64,000 bases of DNA from Sycobia sp. Sy_11 (Eukaryota > Arthropoda > Insecta > Hymenoptera > Epichrysomallidae), in NCBI GenBank assembly GCA_018907035.1, contig JACCIC010000034.1, forward strand, positions 3,192,001 through 3,256,000, read 5' to 3'. Made by a program: the position numbers and the translations under genes. Below are positions 36,271 through 48,595 of this stretch, piece after piece (positions within the stretch are counted from its first letter, which is position 1; each line of letters begins with the position of its first letter). The notes beneath the pieces are model-generated. The model saw only the letters and a list, made by a program, of their open reading frames with translations, was not told the DNA's origin and did not search any database.

Positions 36271-36840
36271 ATTAGTCCAGAACCCTATTGGTATAAATGA
36301 CATGTGGGGGAAAAGTTGTTCTTGGCTATAAAATTAAACAAAGTTTTTATTCCAACAAGTGCAAATTACTCCAATTTTGAAATTTCAATGTGGCCGTGTC
36401 TCCTTCAATTGTTTTTCAAAGCAGTCCAATAACTCACTGTAGGATTTTCCAGTGATCATTCTTCCTTTTTCTAAAAAGTCCATGAGGATGCTGCCCTTCG
36501 CATCTCAAAAAATCGTCACCATGAACTTTCCCGCCGATGGGACCGTCTTCGTCTTCTTTGGAGCAGAATCACCGCGAGAAATCCATTGTTTGGATTGTGA
36601 TAACTTGTTAAAAGTCCTTCGGATCTCTCTGAAATTGTTACAGACACTGCTTCGAAGTTAATAACCGTTTCCGCTTGTTGTTTATCGTGAACAATCGCGG
36701 CACCCATCGGGCCGACAACTTTTTCATAGTCAACTTCTTATGTAAAATATTTGTTTATTTATATGTGAAATTTGTTTTGACGTCGTTTGATAGATGACAC
36801 GATAATAACACCGGCTTGCCTAAGGAACGTCTTCCGTCTT
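36271..36840 (-). pseudogene. Internally deleted mariner transposase remnant
   Basis: Minus strand. From 36727 the sequence reads MKKLSARWVPRLFT and then QRDPKDF, the mariner transposase block before the first catalytic Asp. Further on in another frame come KQWISRGDSAPKKTKTV, SAGKFMVTIF and ILMDFLEKGRMITGKSYSELL, typical mariner catalytic-domain sequence. It then jumps to a short C-terminal-like part (FYSQEQLFPHMSF), so the second and third catalytic acidic regions are missing. There are multiple stops and at least two frame changes. The terminal inverted repeats and the exact ends were not identified. Confidence 0.75.
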
Positions 36841-37694
36841 CAAACATGGGTACTTATTGAACCGCCCTTTATTAACTCCCATATATTGTGCAACAAATGT
36901 TAATATGTAATTCTGATTAATGGGTTCAAATCAAATATATGAATACTACGTATAAATGTATAGGGTGGAAATGAAATATTATTAGAATTATTTAAAATTG
37001 TACTTATAAAAATAATTTATTTTATCATTGTTTAACTTCAACTATTTAAAAATAAGTATCAATAACTAATTCTAAATAATGAGTGTAAAACAGTCATTTC
37101 AATAGATTGTGTAAATTTCAGTTTCGTAGCTCCAGTAGTCTATTTCCAAGATAGTCAGCCAATTCGGAAAATACTCCTTAAGGAAAGGTAAATTAGAAAT
37201 ATTACTTTACGCCATTGATTAATACACGATTATCATAATACACGCGTTTTTAGCTTCAATTTGTACTTATTCTAAATTATTCTAGAAATGTTAATCGATA
37301 ATTTTGATCCGATATTTGTGCGTGCATAATGCAAGACTTATTTGTAGTTGAAAATCTAGAACTTATACATACATAGGCCAGAATAGACATATGCTTATTT
37401 GAGAATGTAATATATAAATCATTAAATGAAGTTACAAGAATAACCATAAAAAGAACAAAAACAACAAAAACAAAACCATAGCAATAATATTAATAATAAT
37501 AATATTTCATTCATTACAACATCCCATACATAGTACGCATAAAATGTAACTTTCAAAGGAAAAGCATCGGAATAACGTGTAATTACATACCCTCGCAAAC
37601 GAAAGCATATAAATATTCAGGGCATTATATAAGAGAGCAATCTTGTACCGCTGTACCGCTTCGCAGTTTAAGCTCCCCGAAAGAATCGCCACCG

Positions 37695-37695
<1 letters not shown>

Positions 37696-37745
<50 letters not shown>
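37696..37745. repeat. (TA)n microsatellite
   Basis: About 25 TA units just upstream of a CpG-rich island. Confidence 0.95.
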
Positions 37746-37749
<4 letters not shown>

Positions 37750-40055
37750 GTACAAGACCCTAAAAATGTTTCGCTACGCTCAAAGTTAATTAAATTCTCA
37801 AAAATCTGCCAGAGTCGCGAAGCGAAGGAGGAGTTGAGGGGAATCACCCGCTAAAACCCCCTTACCGAAAAGCCCGCGATCCCTTCCTCCTCTCCCCGAA
37901 GACAAGCCTCTCTCGAAGGGGCGGCGCGGCAAAGAAACGCCGAAAAGGTCCTGCCCCTCTCGTTCGTCGCGAGGGTTCGAGGACGTGGAGGAGGAGGTGG
38001 AGTAGGGGGGAGCAGAAAGGAGGGAGAGCCTTATCTCACGAGACATAAATCGAGACCTTAGTTTCCGCGCAATTTAATAACGCGCGCTCGCTTCCACGAA
38101 CTGTGGCACCGCGTACCGAGAGGGAGGGGCACGCGCGCGCGACCAACGAATCCTCTCTTCGACCCCCTCGGTATCTACGCAAGACTTATAATATGCTCGC
38201 GAACGGAAAGGAAGCGAAATCTTGCTGTGTAGGAAGTGCTGGAACTTTGTTGTTTTTTTTTGTTTTCTTCTCGTTGTAACAATTGTACGTAAATCTCTCC
38301 GGAGCCCATTTTTTTCCTCGATATTAAGCAAATTGAAAATAAATTATACCATACGAATCGCCTAGATTTCGTGTAATGGTATAATAATTTAAAGAATTAA
38401 ATACAGAAAGTGGAGCACGCGCGTTTACATTGTAACTTAAGCTGTGGGTGGATTACTTTAACTGAAGTGTTTTAAATTTACGTTTCAAACAGACGATTCG
38501 GGTATTCATGAAAACTTATGTTCTTCCTTCTAAACAAATGTGTCGCATTCAAATTTATATTTTAGATTATAGCTTTCTATATATGTATAATTAGTATGTA
38601 TTTAATATTTGGTCCTTCGCCGAGATTTTTGCAGTAATTGTACGATTTGGTTTCTATTTTTATTGAAGTACCATTAAGTACACAAGAAACAGCTTAATAA
38701 AATTCTGGCCTTTCAAAGGAACAGTATATTTGACTTCATTAATCTTTTTAATACAAGGAACTAGAGCTACAATGAATTCTCTACTATCCATTGATGCTTT
38801 TCATATATGACAGATTCCTCCTTCTCAAAATTCAAAGTGTCCAAGAATTTCCAACAGAATATAAAATAATTATAAATAAGAAAATAACGAATGAAAATTA
38901 AGAAGCACTGAGCATCAACAAAATGTTCCTTAAAGTTTGAGTTAATATCACAGGTTTCAAATTCATTTTTAATGACTTAAATTTATATTACACAACACTT
39001 TTAGAAAATGATACAAATTTATTTATTTCTAGTTTCTTTAACAGACGCTTTAATATTCGTCAATTGTGTAATCAATGGTAAATTTAGACTATAGTAAATT
39101 GATTCATATAGTATTCCGTGTTTGATGTCTTTACTACTAAATACATACTATAATATAATTCTATGCATTCTAATTACTGTAAATTTTATTAAATAATGAC
39201 AGTGATAGATACGGAAGTGTCTGCTTGATTAACATTATAGATGACACCATAAATAAATAAATGTGATTATTCCTTGATTTAAGCTTTAAAAGTTTACAAT
39301 TCCATATCATAATACGGTTTGGTAGGAGTTAATTTAAGATGGTCATTTTTGTAGCTCATTACTTAGTGTATACAATTTAGGACGCCTGTAATTTTTCTAA
39401 AAAAAAGGAGTAATTTACAAGCTCATTTAAAGAAAGCTTTCTTCGATGCGCTTATTTATATTTTATACAATAATCAATTGCGAAAGTGTCGCTCTCATAC
39501 GGTTACATCCAGCATAATCTCATTAATTCGAACCCCGCGCCGGCTATCGATCGAAATCGCCATGAAAAAGTAAAACCCTAGGACGCGCATCAGCTTTGCC
39601 ACATAGCCCCCCCCCCCGGCCACCGTCCCGCGCAACTGCGTCGTTTCCTCTCACCGCCTCGTCGCGTCCTTGAATTCTGCGGACTAATGCTCCAGTCGCC
39701 TTTATTATATATAGATAATTTCTTTCAGCCCCGCTTCCTTTCCGCCTCTCGGCAATTTTCCACTCGGTCTTTCGTTGCGCAATACCGCGCTCCGTCCTCG
39801 TCCTTCGCAGAGCCGGAGAATCAGCCGTAATATCGTCAAGTATACTCTAACGTGTGGCTCTGTGTGCGTATGCGCGCACACAGATCGCTGGTATACGGCG
39901 AATATGGCTGGGAACAATCGCGCCTCGTATAAACTTCGGCTAAATGTTGCGCGCGTAGCCGCGTTGCGCTTCACTGCTTGGTGCAGAGAGGTAGGGGAAT
40001 AAGGGACGCTCGCGTATAAGTGTACATCGAAAGGCAAAAGAAGGCGAAAAGAAAT

Positions 40056-40069
40056 TACGGTATACCGTA
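40056..40069. repeat. 14-bp perfect palindrome
   Basis: TACGGTATACCGTA; could be a dimeric transcription-factor site or chance. Confidence 0.6.
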
Positions 40070-41479
40070 TAAGGGAGGGACAGGGAGGGGAGAGTGCGTT
40101 AGCTCTTCTGCCCTATTTCGCTTTTCTCCTTTTATTTCGAATTTCCATATTTACACGGTTCCCGTATTCCGTCCTTGAGAACGTATGCCTATTAAACCGT
40201 AAGTACTCGCCATTCGAAAAGCGAACGCTTCTACGCTTTTTATTCGGGATAACTTATGGCCCGTGTTATTATGTTTATGATTATTGCTCTAGAGTAGAAT
40301 AGCGCGGTTTAGATATGTATGTATATATGCATGATTTTCATTTTTATATACGGTTCTACCCGTGTATGTTCACGAAAAATACATTTTACGTTCATTATGC
40401 AAGGAAAAGGTAGATAGAGATTTAAGAACGCTTGGGGAGCTTAGAAAAAATACAACATTACATAATTTTATGCGTAAACCATCTGTTTCCTTTACTTTTC
40501 AGATTGAAAAATTTAAATAAATCAATATATTTAAATTATTCAATAAAATATTGTTTATAAAACAAATGGATGCACAATGATTTTAACTATATTTCCATAG
40601 AAAGTGACAGGAATCAGTTTTATTTTGTGTTTATAACAATGCGACCTTAAATAAATATTAAATTTGTTACATTTCTGTAAAAATATAATTACGCCGATTT
40701 AAAGAACACAATAAATATACAAGCCCCATATGTAACTCTGAGTACCTTTAATAACGAAGCCGCCAAGGAAAATTATTCAACAGATATCCTGGGGACTCTT
40801 AAAATGGGCTAAATGAATGAATTTTAATATGTAGTAAAAATACATTTTACACTTTAATAATTTCATTATTATAAAAGAGTATTTATTTTGAGAAGAATTT
40901 TTAATTTATAATTTATTAATACTAGCTCTTTAGTGTAAACGTTTCAGTGTATAGAGCTTTTACAAGTTAAATATCATTCATAAACTTGAAATAAAATCCG
41001 CCGTCCAAATCAGCGCAATATTCACGAAATTCGCTAAGAGCTGCGAATTTCATCAGTGCGTCCCTGCCCCCTCCCCAACAGCTCTAACGTAGAGAGAAGC
41101 GAGCGAGAGGATACTTATATTAATTTCGAAAGAGCCGCGCCAAGAGAAATCCAGAAAACAATGGGCCGGAAAACGAGCAGAGAAGGTTTCCATGACAAAG
41201 GGAAATCCTCGACACGCGATCGCGCCTCTAGTAAATCAATACTTTAAATAAAAAAATAAAAGAAAACAAAATAAAAATAACAACAACAAAAAAGCAAAAC
41301 GTCGAAATAGCTCGAAATAGACGCGAGCGACCTTAACAATGGCACAATGGTCGCCGATAATTTGGCGCGCTAGCGCGTGTGCCTTAGCTGTAATTAAACA
41401 GCAATCGAAACGCACAATAAGACGTATGCCACATAGACCGTTCCTATGTACATGTTTGTATTCATGTATGCATATACGA

Positions 41480-41559
41480 ATGTGTGCATATATGTGTGCG
41501 TGTGTGTGTGCGCGCGCGCGCGCGCGCGTGTGTGTGTGTGTGTATACATACATACATAC
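41480..41559. repeat. 80-bp alternating purine-pyrimidine tract, Z-DNA-prone
   Basis: TG/TA repeats flank a core of nine CG units (41511-41528). Strict purine-pyrimidine alternation is not broken once from 41480 to 41559. Confidence 0.9.
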
Positions 41560-42700
41560 CCTTGTGAGAGAGGGAAGGGAGTACGAAAAGAGCCTGCATC
41601 AGCCTAATGGGTTCTGGTTGGACAGGTTGGTGCATATATATATATATATTGCTTTGCACTCTCTACGGGCTATAGGTCGAGCTCTCTCAACCGCGTGATT
41701 TACAGTGCGAGCTGCGCGCGTCCCCGCCACCTACTTTCTCAGTCTCCCTCTTTCTCTCGCCTTCCATGGCGCGCATGTACATACGACGATGAATCGATAA
41801 TACTACATAGGTGTGTATATTATATATATATATACCATATATGTTATATCCACGCACGCAAATCTGAGAGAACGGAGCGAATATTCAATCGTGAGAATCT
41901 AACCGATTAGCTTACCGGGGGCATTTACAATATAGCCGCTTCGAGGCATTTTGCCGCGGGACGAGGGGTTCCTCCCCTCCCCCTCCATTCTACCCCGGCT
42001 TTTCTCCTGCGTCGCTCTCCCCCGGTCCTGTGCGCACACGGGATTTTCTATCCGGTGCTTTTCCCCCGGTGTTAGTCGCTCCCCGGGCTGACCCTCGCCC
42101 CCCCCCCTCTGTCAAATCACTTTTTCCTTTGTGCTTTTCTCTCTTTCATTCGGGCTTTTTCCCTTTCACTTGTAAATGTCTTCTGACTCTTTTTTTAAAC
42201 CTCGTGTAGCATTCTATTAACTTAATGTCAGTGGAAAAGTCATTTCAAGCGTATAGAACTTGATTTCAGCTTCGTATAAAGTTATTTAAATTAAAAAGAA
42301 AAATTATAAATGGATATGTATATAACAAGTATTAATTTCTTATAATTTATGTTAATATTTCATTAAATTCATAACCAAAAATTATCTAGAAATATAAAGT
42401 TCAAATTCAAGGATATTTTATGAGTACTTATTTCATCGATGAAAGATAATAAACTTTAATCAAATTTGTTTGCTATTATTATAACGCTGCGCTATGAGAA
42501 GTCTGCTGTCCTCTCGAAGTAAGAATATATTTCAATTAAAAACTTATGATAACGTTCCTTTTGATAATTATTCGATCAATCAAGACAGTTTACCAAGTAC
42601 ACTAAAGGAACAAAGTATCACCTTTCACCTTGTTATTTTTCGCCTCAAGAAGATAGCAAACCATAACTATCTAACTTATTTCTAACAACAAAGTTTTTTT

Positions 42701-42914
42701 TTTTATTATTTTTTTTTTTATGTTATTTAACGTCGCTCTATTTATGCTTCCAAGTATCGGTGCTAATCAGCGACGGAGGTCTGCAATGTGTTTATAAACA
42801 AAGCACATGTAAATTATTACGGCGGTGCCTGTGTCAATCGGCCGAGACCGGGATTTGAACTCGGATCACCAAGTTACTAGTCCTTCGCTCTAGCGATCGA
42901 GCCATCGCAGGCCT
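42701..42914 (-). mobile_element. tRNA-derived SINE, copy 1
   Basis: Minus-strand element. Its 5' tRNA-like head carries an A box TGGCTCGATCGCTAGAGCG (42904-42886) and a B box GTTCAAATCCCGG (42861-42849). The head is followed by a roughly 110-bp body and an A-rich 3' tail. The insertion is flanked by a 12-bp duplication CAAAGTTTTTTT (42689-42700 and 42915-42926). The head looks most like tRNA-Thr with a CTAGTAA loop, but its stems are degenerate. The family relation to the copies at 50.9 and 63.2 kb is clear. Confidence 0.85.
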
Positions 42915-43567
42915 CAAAGTTTTTTTATAATGTATACTTTCTTCAATTCTACCTAAACGTATTTTATACTTATATTTGTCTGGAAATAAGTGACAAGAAG
43001 GATTAACTTTATTAATTTGCTTTAGAATTATTTCAACGAATTTACTTACATTATGGAAATTAAGTTTGACTATGGAGGTATCATTGGAGAAAATACATTT
43101 ACATCCATAAAATTTTTTTTAGAAAATGAAAACCTTGATCACAAAGTAAATTTAATAGGCCACAGAATTGTCTCGCGACGGGGTCTGAAGGCACACAAAT
43201 TTCCATTGACGGATCGACTCAAAGTCGGGAACACCGGCTCTCTCGAACTCGCTAGCTAAATCGCCCCCTCCTTTATTTCTATAATTGTACGACATAAACT
43301 TTCCTGTCCCACATTTTTCCATCTGCTCCTTTTATTTGCCTTCTGCATCGCGGACGCACGGCGTCTTGTTTATTATAATAGCTGCACCTCGAACTGCACC
43401 GATGCATCGCGGTCGCGCCGCGTTGTCATTGTTCGGTGTCGCGCTCCATCGCCCGACCGTCAGATATCGATCTTGGCCTCTCTTCGTTCATTCTCTCTCC
43501 ATATATATATGATCTACAGATTTAGGCGAGGCGCACGCCATTTAAGCGCGGCGCGCTGTACCAGCTG

Positions 43568-43569
<2 letters not shown>

Positions 43570-43615
<46 letters not shown>
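43570..43615. repeat. (TA)n microsatellite in a CpG-rich island
   Basis: About 23 TA units. Confidence 0.95.
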
Positions 43616-43619
<4 letters not shown>

Positions 43620-43815
43620 CCCTTGAAAAAAGCATGACGCGTCAGCCGTGCTGCGATGCATGCGCGGTGTACCTCGGCGTGCACGATAGTCCGACGCGAG
43701 GTCCCTGATTTCTCCCTTTTTTTTATAAAGCTGCGAGACACCTGGTCGTGCTCGACTGTAAACTTGACACGGATACGGAAAATGAAACTTCATATCAAGA
43801 CAAAAAGCATAGACA

Positions 43816-43818
<3 letters not shown>

Positions 43819-43862
<44 letters not shown>
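43819..43862. repeat. (TA)n microsatellite
   Basis: About 22 TA units, about 200 bp from the previous array. Confidence 0.95.
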
Positions 43863-43864
<2 letters not shown>

Positions 43865-43977
43865 TTTTAAAGTCTTGAACGTCGTCTGGGGCACGGAATA
43901 ATCTTATGGTATCTGCCGCTCATGCAGGTAGATTGATAGGTAGATAAAAAAGGTTTCGCGTCCTAATATATATATAG

Positions 43978-43999
43978 GTGTGTGTGTGTGTGTGTGTGT
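43978..43999. repeat. (GT)n microsatellite
   Basis: Eleven GT units. Confidence 0.9.
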
Positions 44000-44650
44000 T
44001 TATATGTTATATAGAACACCGCTGGCAAATCGAAAATGTGCCCATTCGTTAAACGAGCGTGAAAAATTTGGCCGAATTCATTCTGATTTTCAATGCCTCG
44101 CGGCATCGAACTTTTGCGGTTCCTTTTTTGCTTCCCCTCACGCCCCTCGTTTATTGGCTCAAGCTTCGCAAACGGTTCGACGAGGCGTCCGTGCGATGAT
44201 AATAAAGGAACATGCACTGCTAGACGAATGTGCATATTTCGTCCTATATAGTATATGTAGCGCCGTTCACTTATAATACGACTTTGTGGATACGCATATA
44301 AATTCGAGGGAAAAAGGGAGCCTGAGAGTAAAACTAAGAAGGAAGTTACTTTTGTTACCTCACATCGGTTGATTGTCGCACGTGTTTACAAACAGAACAG
44401 TTTTTGGCGTCTTTAATTAGTTTTCGCCTTGTTTTATTGGTCTCCTTAACAAGGCAATTTGAAATAGTGATCGTAAGAGTAAAAAAAAACTCTTTATGAT
44501 GTCACTCCACCTGTTAAATCAGCGATAGTTGTAAAATGCACGAAATTGTATTTAGAGACTTTCCCTATAGTGGAAATCCATTTCCATTAATATATGGCCA
44601 ATCTTTACGAAACTCTATCTGACTTTACCAAGAATTGGTAGATGTGTCAA

Positions 44651-44750
44651 ATTAGAATGCTTAGCAAAGTTTAGAAAAATTTGACTAAGTTTTGAAAAGA
44701 TTGGCAAAGATTGGTAAAGTCTGGGAAAGTTGAACAAAATTGAAAATAAA
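44651..44750 (+). repeat. Degenerate 10-bp tandem repeat
   Basis: Ten consecutive 10-mers stay in register without indels; the best eight (44661-44740) fit TTGGNAAAGT with one to three changes each. An exact inverted copy of one unit lies at 44622-44631. Confidence 0.75.
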
Positions 44751-44973
44751 TTTTCTCTATAGTTTCGAAATGAGTTTCGAGCTGACGCTACCAGACATTG
44801 TCTAAAAATTGCTTCATTTTACCACATGTTTTTTAGTTTTGGAAAAAAGGATCAGAGTTTTCATGAGATTGCCTCTGGTTTTGTCAGAATTCGTCGATTC
44901 TTCAATGCTGACAAGTTTGATAAGTATTTTAATTTTACACGTTTGTTAAAGTTTATTGAATTCTGATAAAGCC

Positions 44974-44998
44974 TGTCAAAGTTTAAAAAACTTTGACA
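44974..44998. repeat. Perfect 11-bp inverted repeat with 3-nt loop
   Basis: Arms TGTCAAAGTTT and AAACTTTGACA around AAA. The arm core CAAAGTTT resembles the decamer repeat about 250 bp upstream. Confidence 0.85.
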
Positions 44999-46974
44999 AA
45001 ATAACGTTTTTGAGTAGAATGAGCGTAATCCTTTTTAACATTTACATTTAATAACTTAAAAATTACACTATTGATTGGTACCATAATTCTCATTACGATA
45101 TGTGTATGATTGTGTTCTAATATATGATATTATTAAAAAAGCTGAATTAATCTATGTTTGCAAAATAACCCATTGTTTTCTCTATAGGATATCATTGGTG
45201 GGATAAATTTTAAGGATATTCCTAGGCATTTTATAATGAACTATGTTAAATTAACACGAGTAGAGTAATCTTATTCCTGGGGCAGTGTATATATTTCTCA
45301 TATTTCTAGTGTGAACTGCAAAATATTTCGATGTTAAGATAATGCGATGTCATAATCGTAAGAATAATGCTTATAATGGTCCAATGGCATAGCTATATAT
45401 TTACCATTTTTCTATAGCAATAGCAATCCGTTTTTCTACACTGACAGCAACCTAATTCTTTGAAATGATGGATGAAAATTTTCACTACCAGATCAGGAAA
45501 AATATCATTGCGTACGCTTTCTTCGCTTATCCGTGAATACATGAATATTCTTTTTGGACATTTTTTGGTGAGACACAATGATCAACATTCGTCCACCCTC
45601 GCATACGCATCTTTCCGAAAATTTACGAACGGTCCCTCTGCGATACCCTCGCGACTCCGGCTTATTCTTCATCGATAATACATTTATCAGGTAATCTCCG
45701 TTACTAGGCACGGGCAATAAAACGGAATCTCATGTATAATTCGATTGCTGCGCGCCGTCGAGCGAGCTTCACCCCATCGGTAACGGTGCTCGACTTCCCC
45801 CTTTCCCCCGTTTACCATCCATGTATAATTCGTATTATGTATATATATAGCAGACGCGAGTATACGCGTAGAAGCAAACCGACTAGAGGAAACTTCTGCC
45901 GAAGAGGATGGCTATGCAACCCCGCGCTGCGCGGATCGGGCGATCCAATTTTATATATGTATAGACGGAAGAATTTTCAATATTTCTGTAAGGTGATAAT
46001 GCACGGCATAATTCGTGAAAAAGTGAGGGCAGAGAGAGGGGAGGCAGAGAGGATCAGAAAACGCCGAGGATAATACAGAGACGAGGGAAGATCGACAGAT
46101 TTCGCAGCGACGGATCGGACAAAAAAACGCATATGATTCTCGTATTTCACGCTGACGATCCGCCTTGAATGTAAATGTATAGTTATGCGCGTTTTCGAGC
46201 ATAATTCTACCATAGTTTATTATAAACTTGAAAGGCAAAATTCTGGACGCCGTAACACCCCCGATTCCAGTATGACGTATTGATGTGTGACAGCGATGCA
46301 TATTATAAATCGATATTATGCTTTTCCATATGGAGAGGAAGAATTTATGTAATAACAGTAACGGTAAACTTGTCAAATTGCTTAGTCCTTTTACACAGAT
46401 ACGATAACTGACAATATTTTATTAGTTCAGATTTTTTATTCACATATACTGGTAAATGTAAATAATACTTAGCTATTTTTTGGGTATTATAGAATGCAAT
46501 AAATTAGATATCATTTAACAATGAGTTATTTTTAAGATTTTTTAATATATTGATAAACGAGTCAAAATGTTATATGAAAAATAGAATATTAAAATCAGTT
46601 AAGCCTATAAAAAAAATTTAATTGTTAATGAATATATTAATATAATCAAATATTATGCATATATTTATCACTTATGCAAATATAATCCATCTGATAATAT
46701 TTGCAATCAACTTTAATTAATATTCGATAAATGTTTAATAGCAAAAAATATTATTAGTAGTGGTAATTAGAATTATAAAATAAGCAGAATACATACATGA
46801 TTACAAGATATTTAGTAACTTGAAATTAAGAACAAATTAGCTTAATTTGTATTATTACTTAATTTATGAATAGGTTATCATCTTCCTTTTAGAATATTAC
46901 TATATGTAGAACCAATGACGTATCACATATGTTATATACTTTTACAGGACGTTCTATTTAATATATTTTATAAT

Positions 46975-47345
46975 TTATTTGCAAATCGCTTCATTTATAA
47001 ATGTTTCTTTTGCAAATAGGACCAATTTAATCTCGAATTGATTAGCCTGTAATATTTGAAACATTTTCTTGAGCACTTTAACCTCAAAACCACAAATTCG
47101 ACACGTTTTCTCTGCTTTCGTGGTAAACAATAATCCAATATCAGTATTTACGATGATTGTTTCCCCGTGCAAATTAAGTTCCTCGCTTAGCTCGTTCTTA
47201 AAGTGTCTTACCAGACTTCCACACCTGTGTTCAAATACATGCTGTTTCTTTCTTTAATTACTCCCAACCAACAATCTTCACAAATTATTGTGACAATATC
47301 TATTAAGGATACGAATAATGCTCTACATATTTCAAAGTACGCTTA
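46975..47345 (-). pseudogene. Possible decayed coding fragment with two CxxC motifs
   Basis: Minus strand. One frame from about 47345 reads FEICRALF then IICEDCWLGVIKER and stops near 47210. An overlapping frame continues with CGSLVRHFKNELSEELNL, KTCRICGFEVKVL and ends at 46975. Both have protein-like composition and CxxC pairs, as in zinc-binding domains, and a one-base shift separates them. I do not recognise the family; a chance arrangement or two exons is also possible. Confidence 0.22.
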
Positions 47346-48543
47346 TATTACCAGAAATATTTTCGCGACGTTAGTTTCTCGAAATTCGGTTAAACGTTGC
47401 GCTTATACTCTCAATATTAGACTCTGCGCTTTGCCGCTACGTAGTTGCGGCAAACCACAATAGGCGCCACGATTAACGAGAATTGTATAATATGAGAATT
47501 CAGAGAATTTGACTTAATAATTTTAATTTATACATTCGCGTAATTAAAGATTGTTTAAATTGTACAGTTAAATTATTCGTAGAATTAAAATATACAGTTC
47601 GAAAAAGCAGATGAAATATACAAGAATTATTCATATTGTTGTCTCCACATATTAATAATTTTAAATTTTTATTTCTTCGAGCAATTAAAACAATCAATAG
47701 AAGTATTATTTTGTTACACCTTTTTTAATACTTTTTTATGTTTAAGATCATAATAGTTTTCATCTTAGTGATGATACAATGATTTAGTTTATAATTTAAA
47801 ATGAATGCTATCAATGCTTGGGTGTTATATTCGCTCGATTCATACAATATCTTTTCGAAGACTTGAATTCACGTGCGCATTGGATCATAAATATAGCGAT
47901 CTAACATAAAAAAGACAGCGCACGCGTAACGATGGTCATTCTGACCAACGGAATGACAATGAGGATAATATAAAAGAGCAACGTACACCGCTCCCTACAA
48001 TCTACGCCGACATCCCAGTTTTTTTCGTTATTTCAATAAGATCGAAAAATACCTACATCTCTGTGGGTTTGTAAAACGCGGAGAAAAGAAATACTACCGA
48101 GACTATTGCAGTAGCGCTCCGCGCATGGAAACCGCAAGAGCGAAAGATAGAGAGACCGTGAAAGCAGGACGGGGGTAGAGTTAGGCACTTCCCCGTCGCT
48201 CCCTACGTCTTTTCGGGGCTGGCAGGGATGAAAGTACCGAGGGCTGGGAGAATTATTAGCTGTTATTACGTACCGCGCGAGATGGAACTAACGGGAATGC
48301 AGTGGCGGGGTTGGGGTGGTGGGGTGAAAAAGAGGTTATCAGGAAGTCTCTTAATGCCTGTTCGATATTAAGGCCGCGCTGACAGACCGTTTTAAGGAGA
48401 TCCCTGCACGGAGACGCGCGGTCCATACCCTGACGATACCCTCTTCCGCCTCCCCCCAAGCTTTATCATGGGGTTCGCAAAAGCATTTGGCCATCGTGTA
48501 GCTCCAAATTTAGCATCGCTTCATCTTCTTCTCGCCCCTCCCT

Positions 48544-48544
<1 letters not shown>

Positions 48545-48592
<48 letters not shown>
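48545..48592. repeat. (CT)n microsatellite
   Basis: About 24 CT units. Confidence 0.95.

Positions 48593-48595
<3 letters not shown>

Larger units (their letters stand above)
36841..42688. other. Gene-free region with CpG-rich islands and microsatellites
   Basis: CpG-rich islands at about 37.79-38.33, 39.48-40.30 and 41.03-42.12 kb alternate with AT-rich DNA. No recognisable protein or RNA gene. A run of ten C at 39608 and a nine-C run near 42100 are notable only as homopolymers. Confidence 0.45.
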
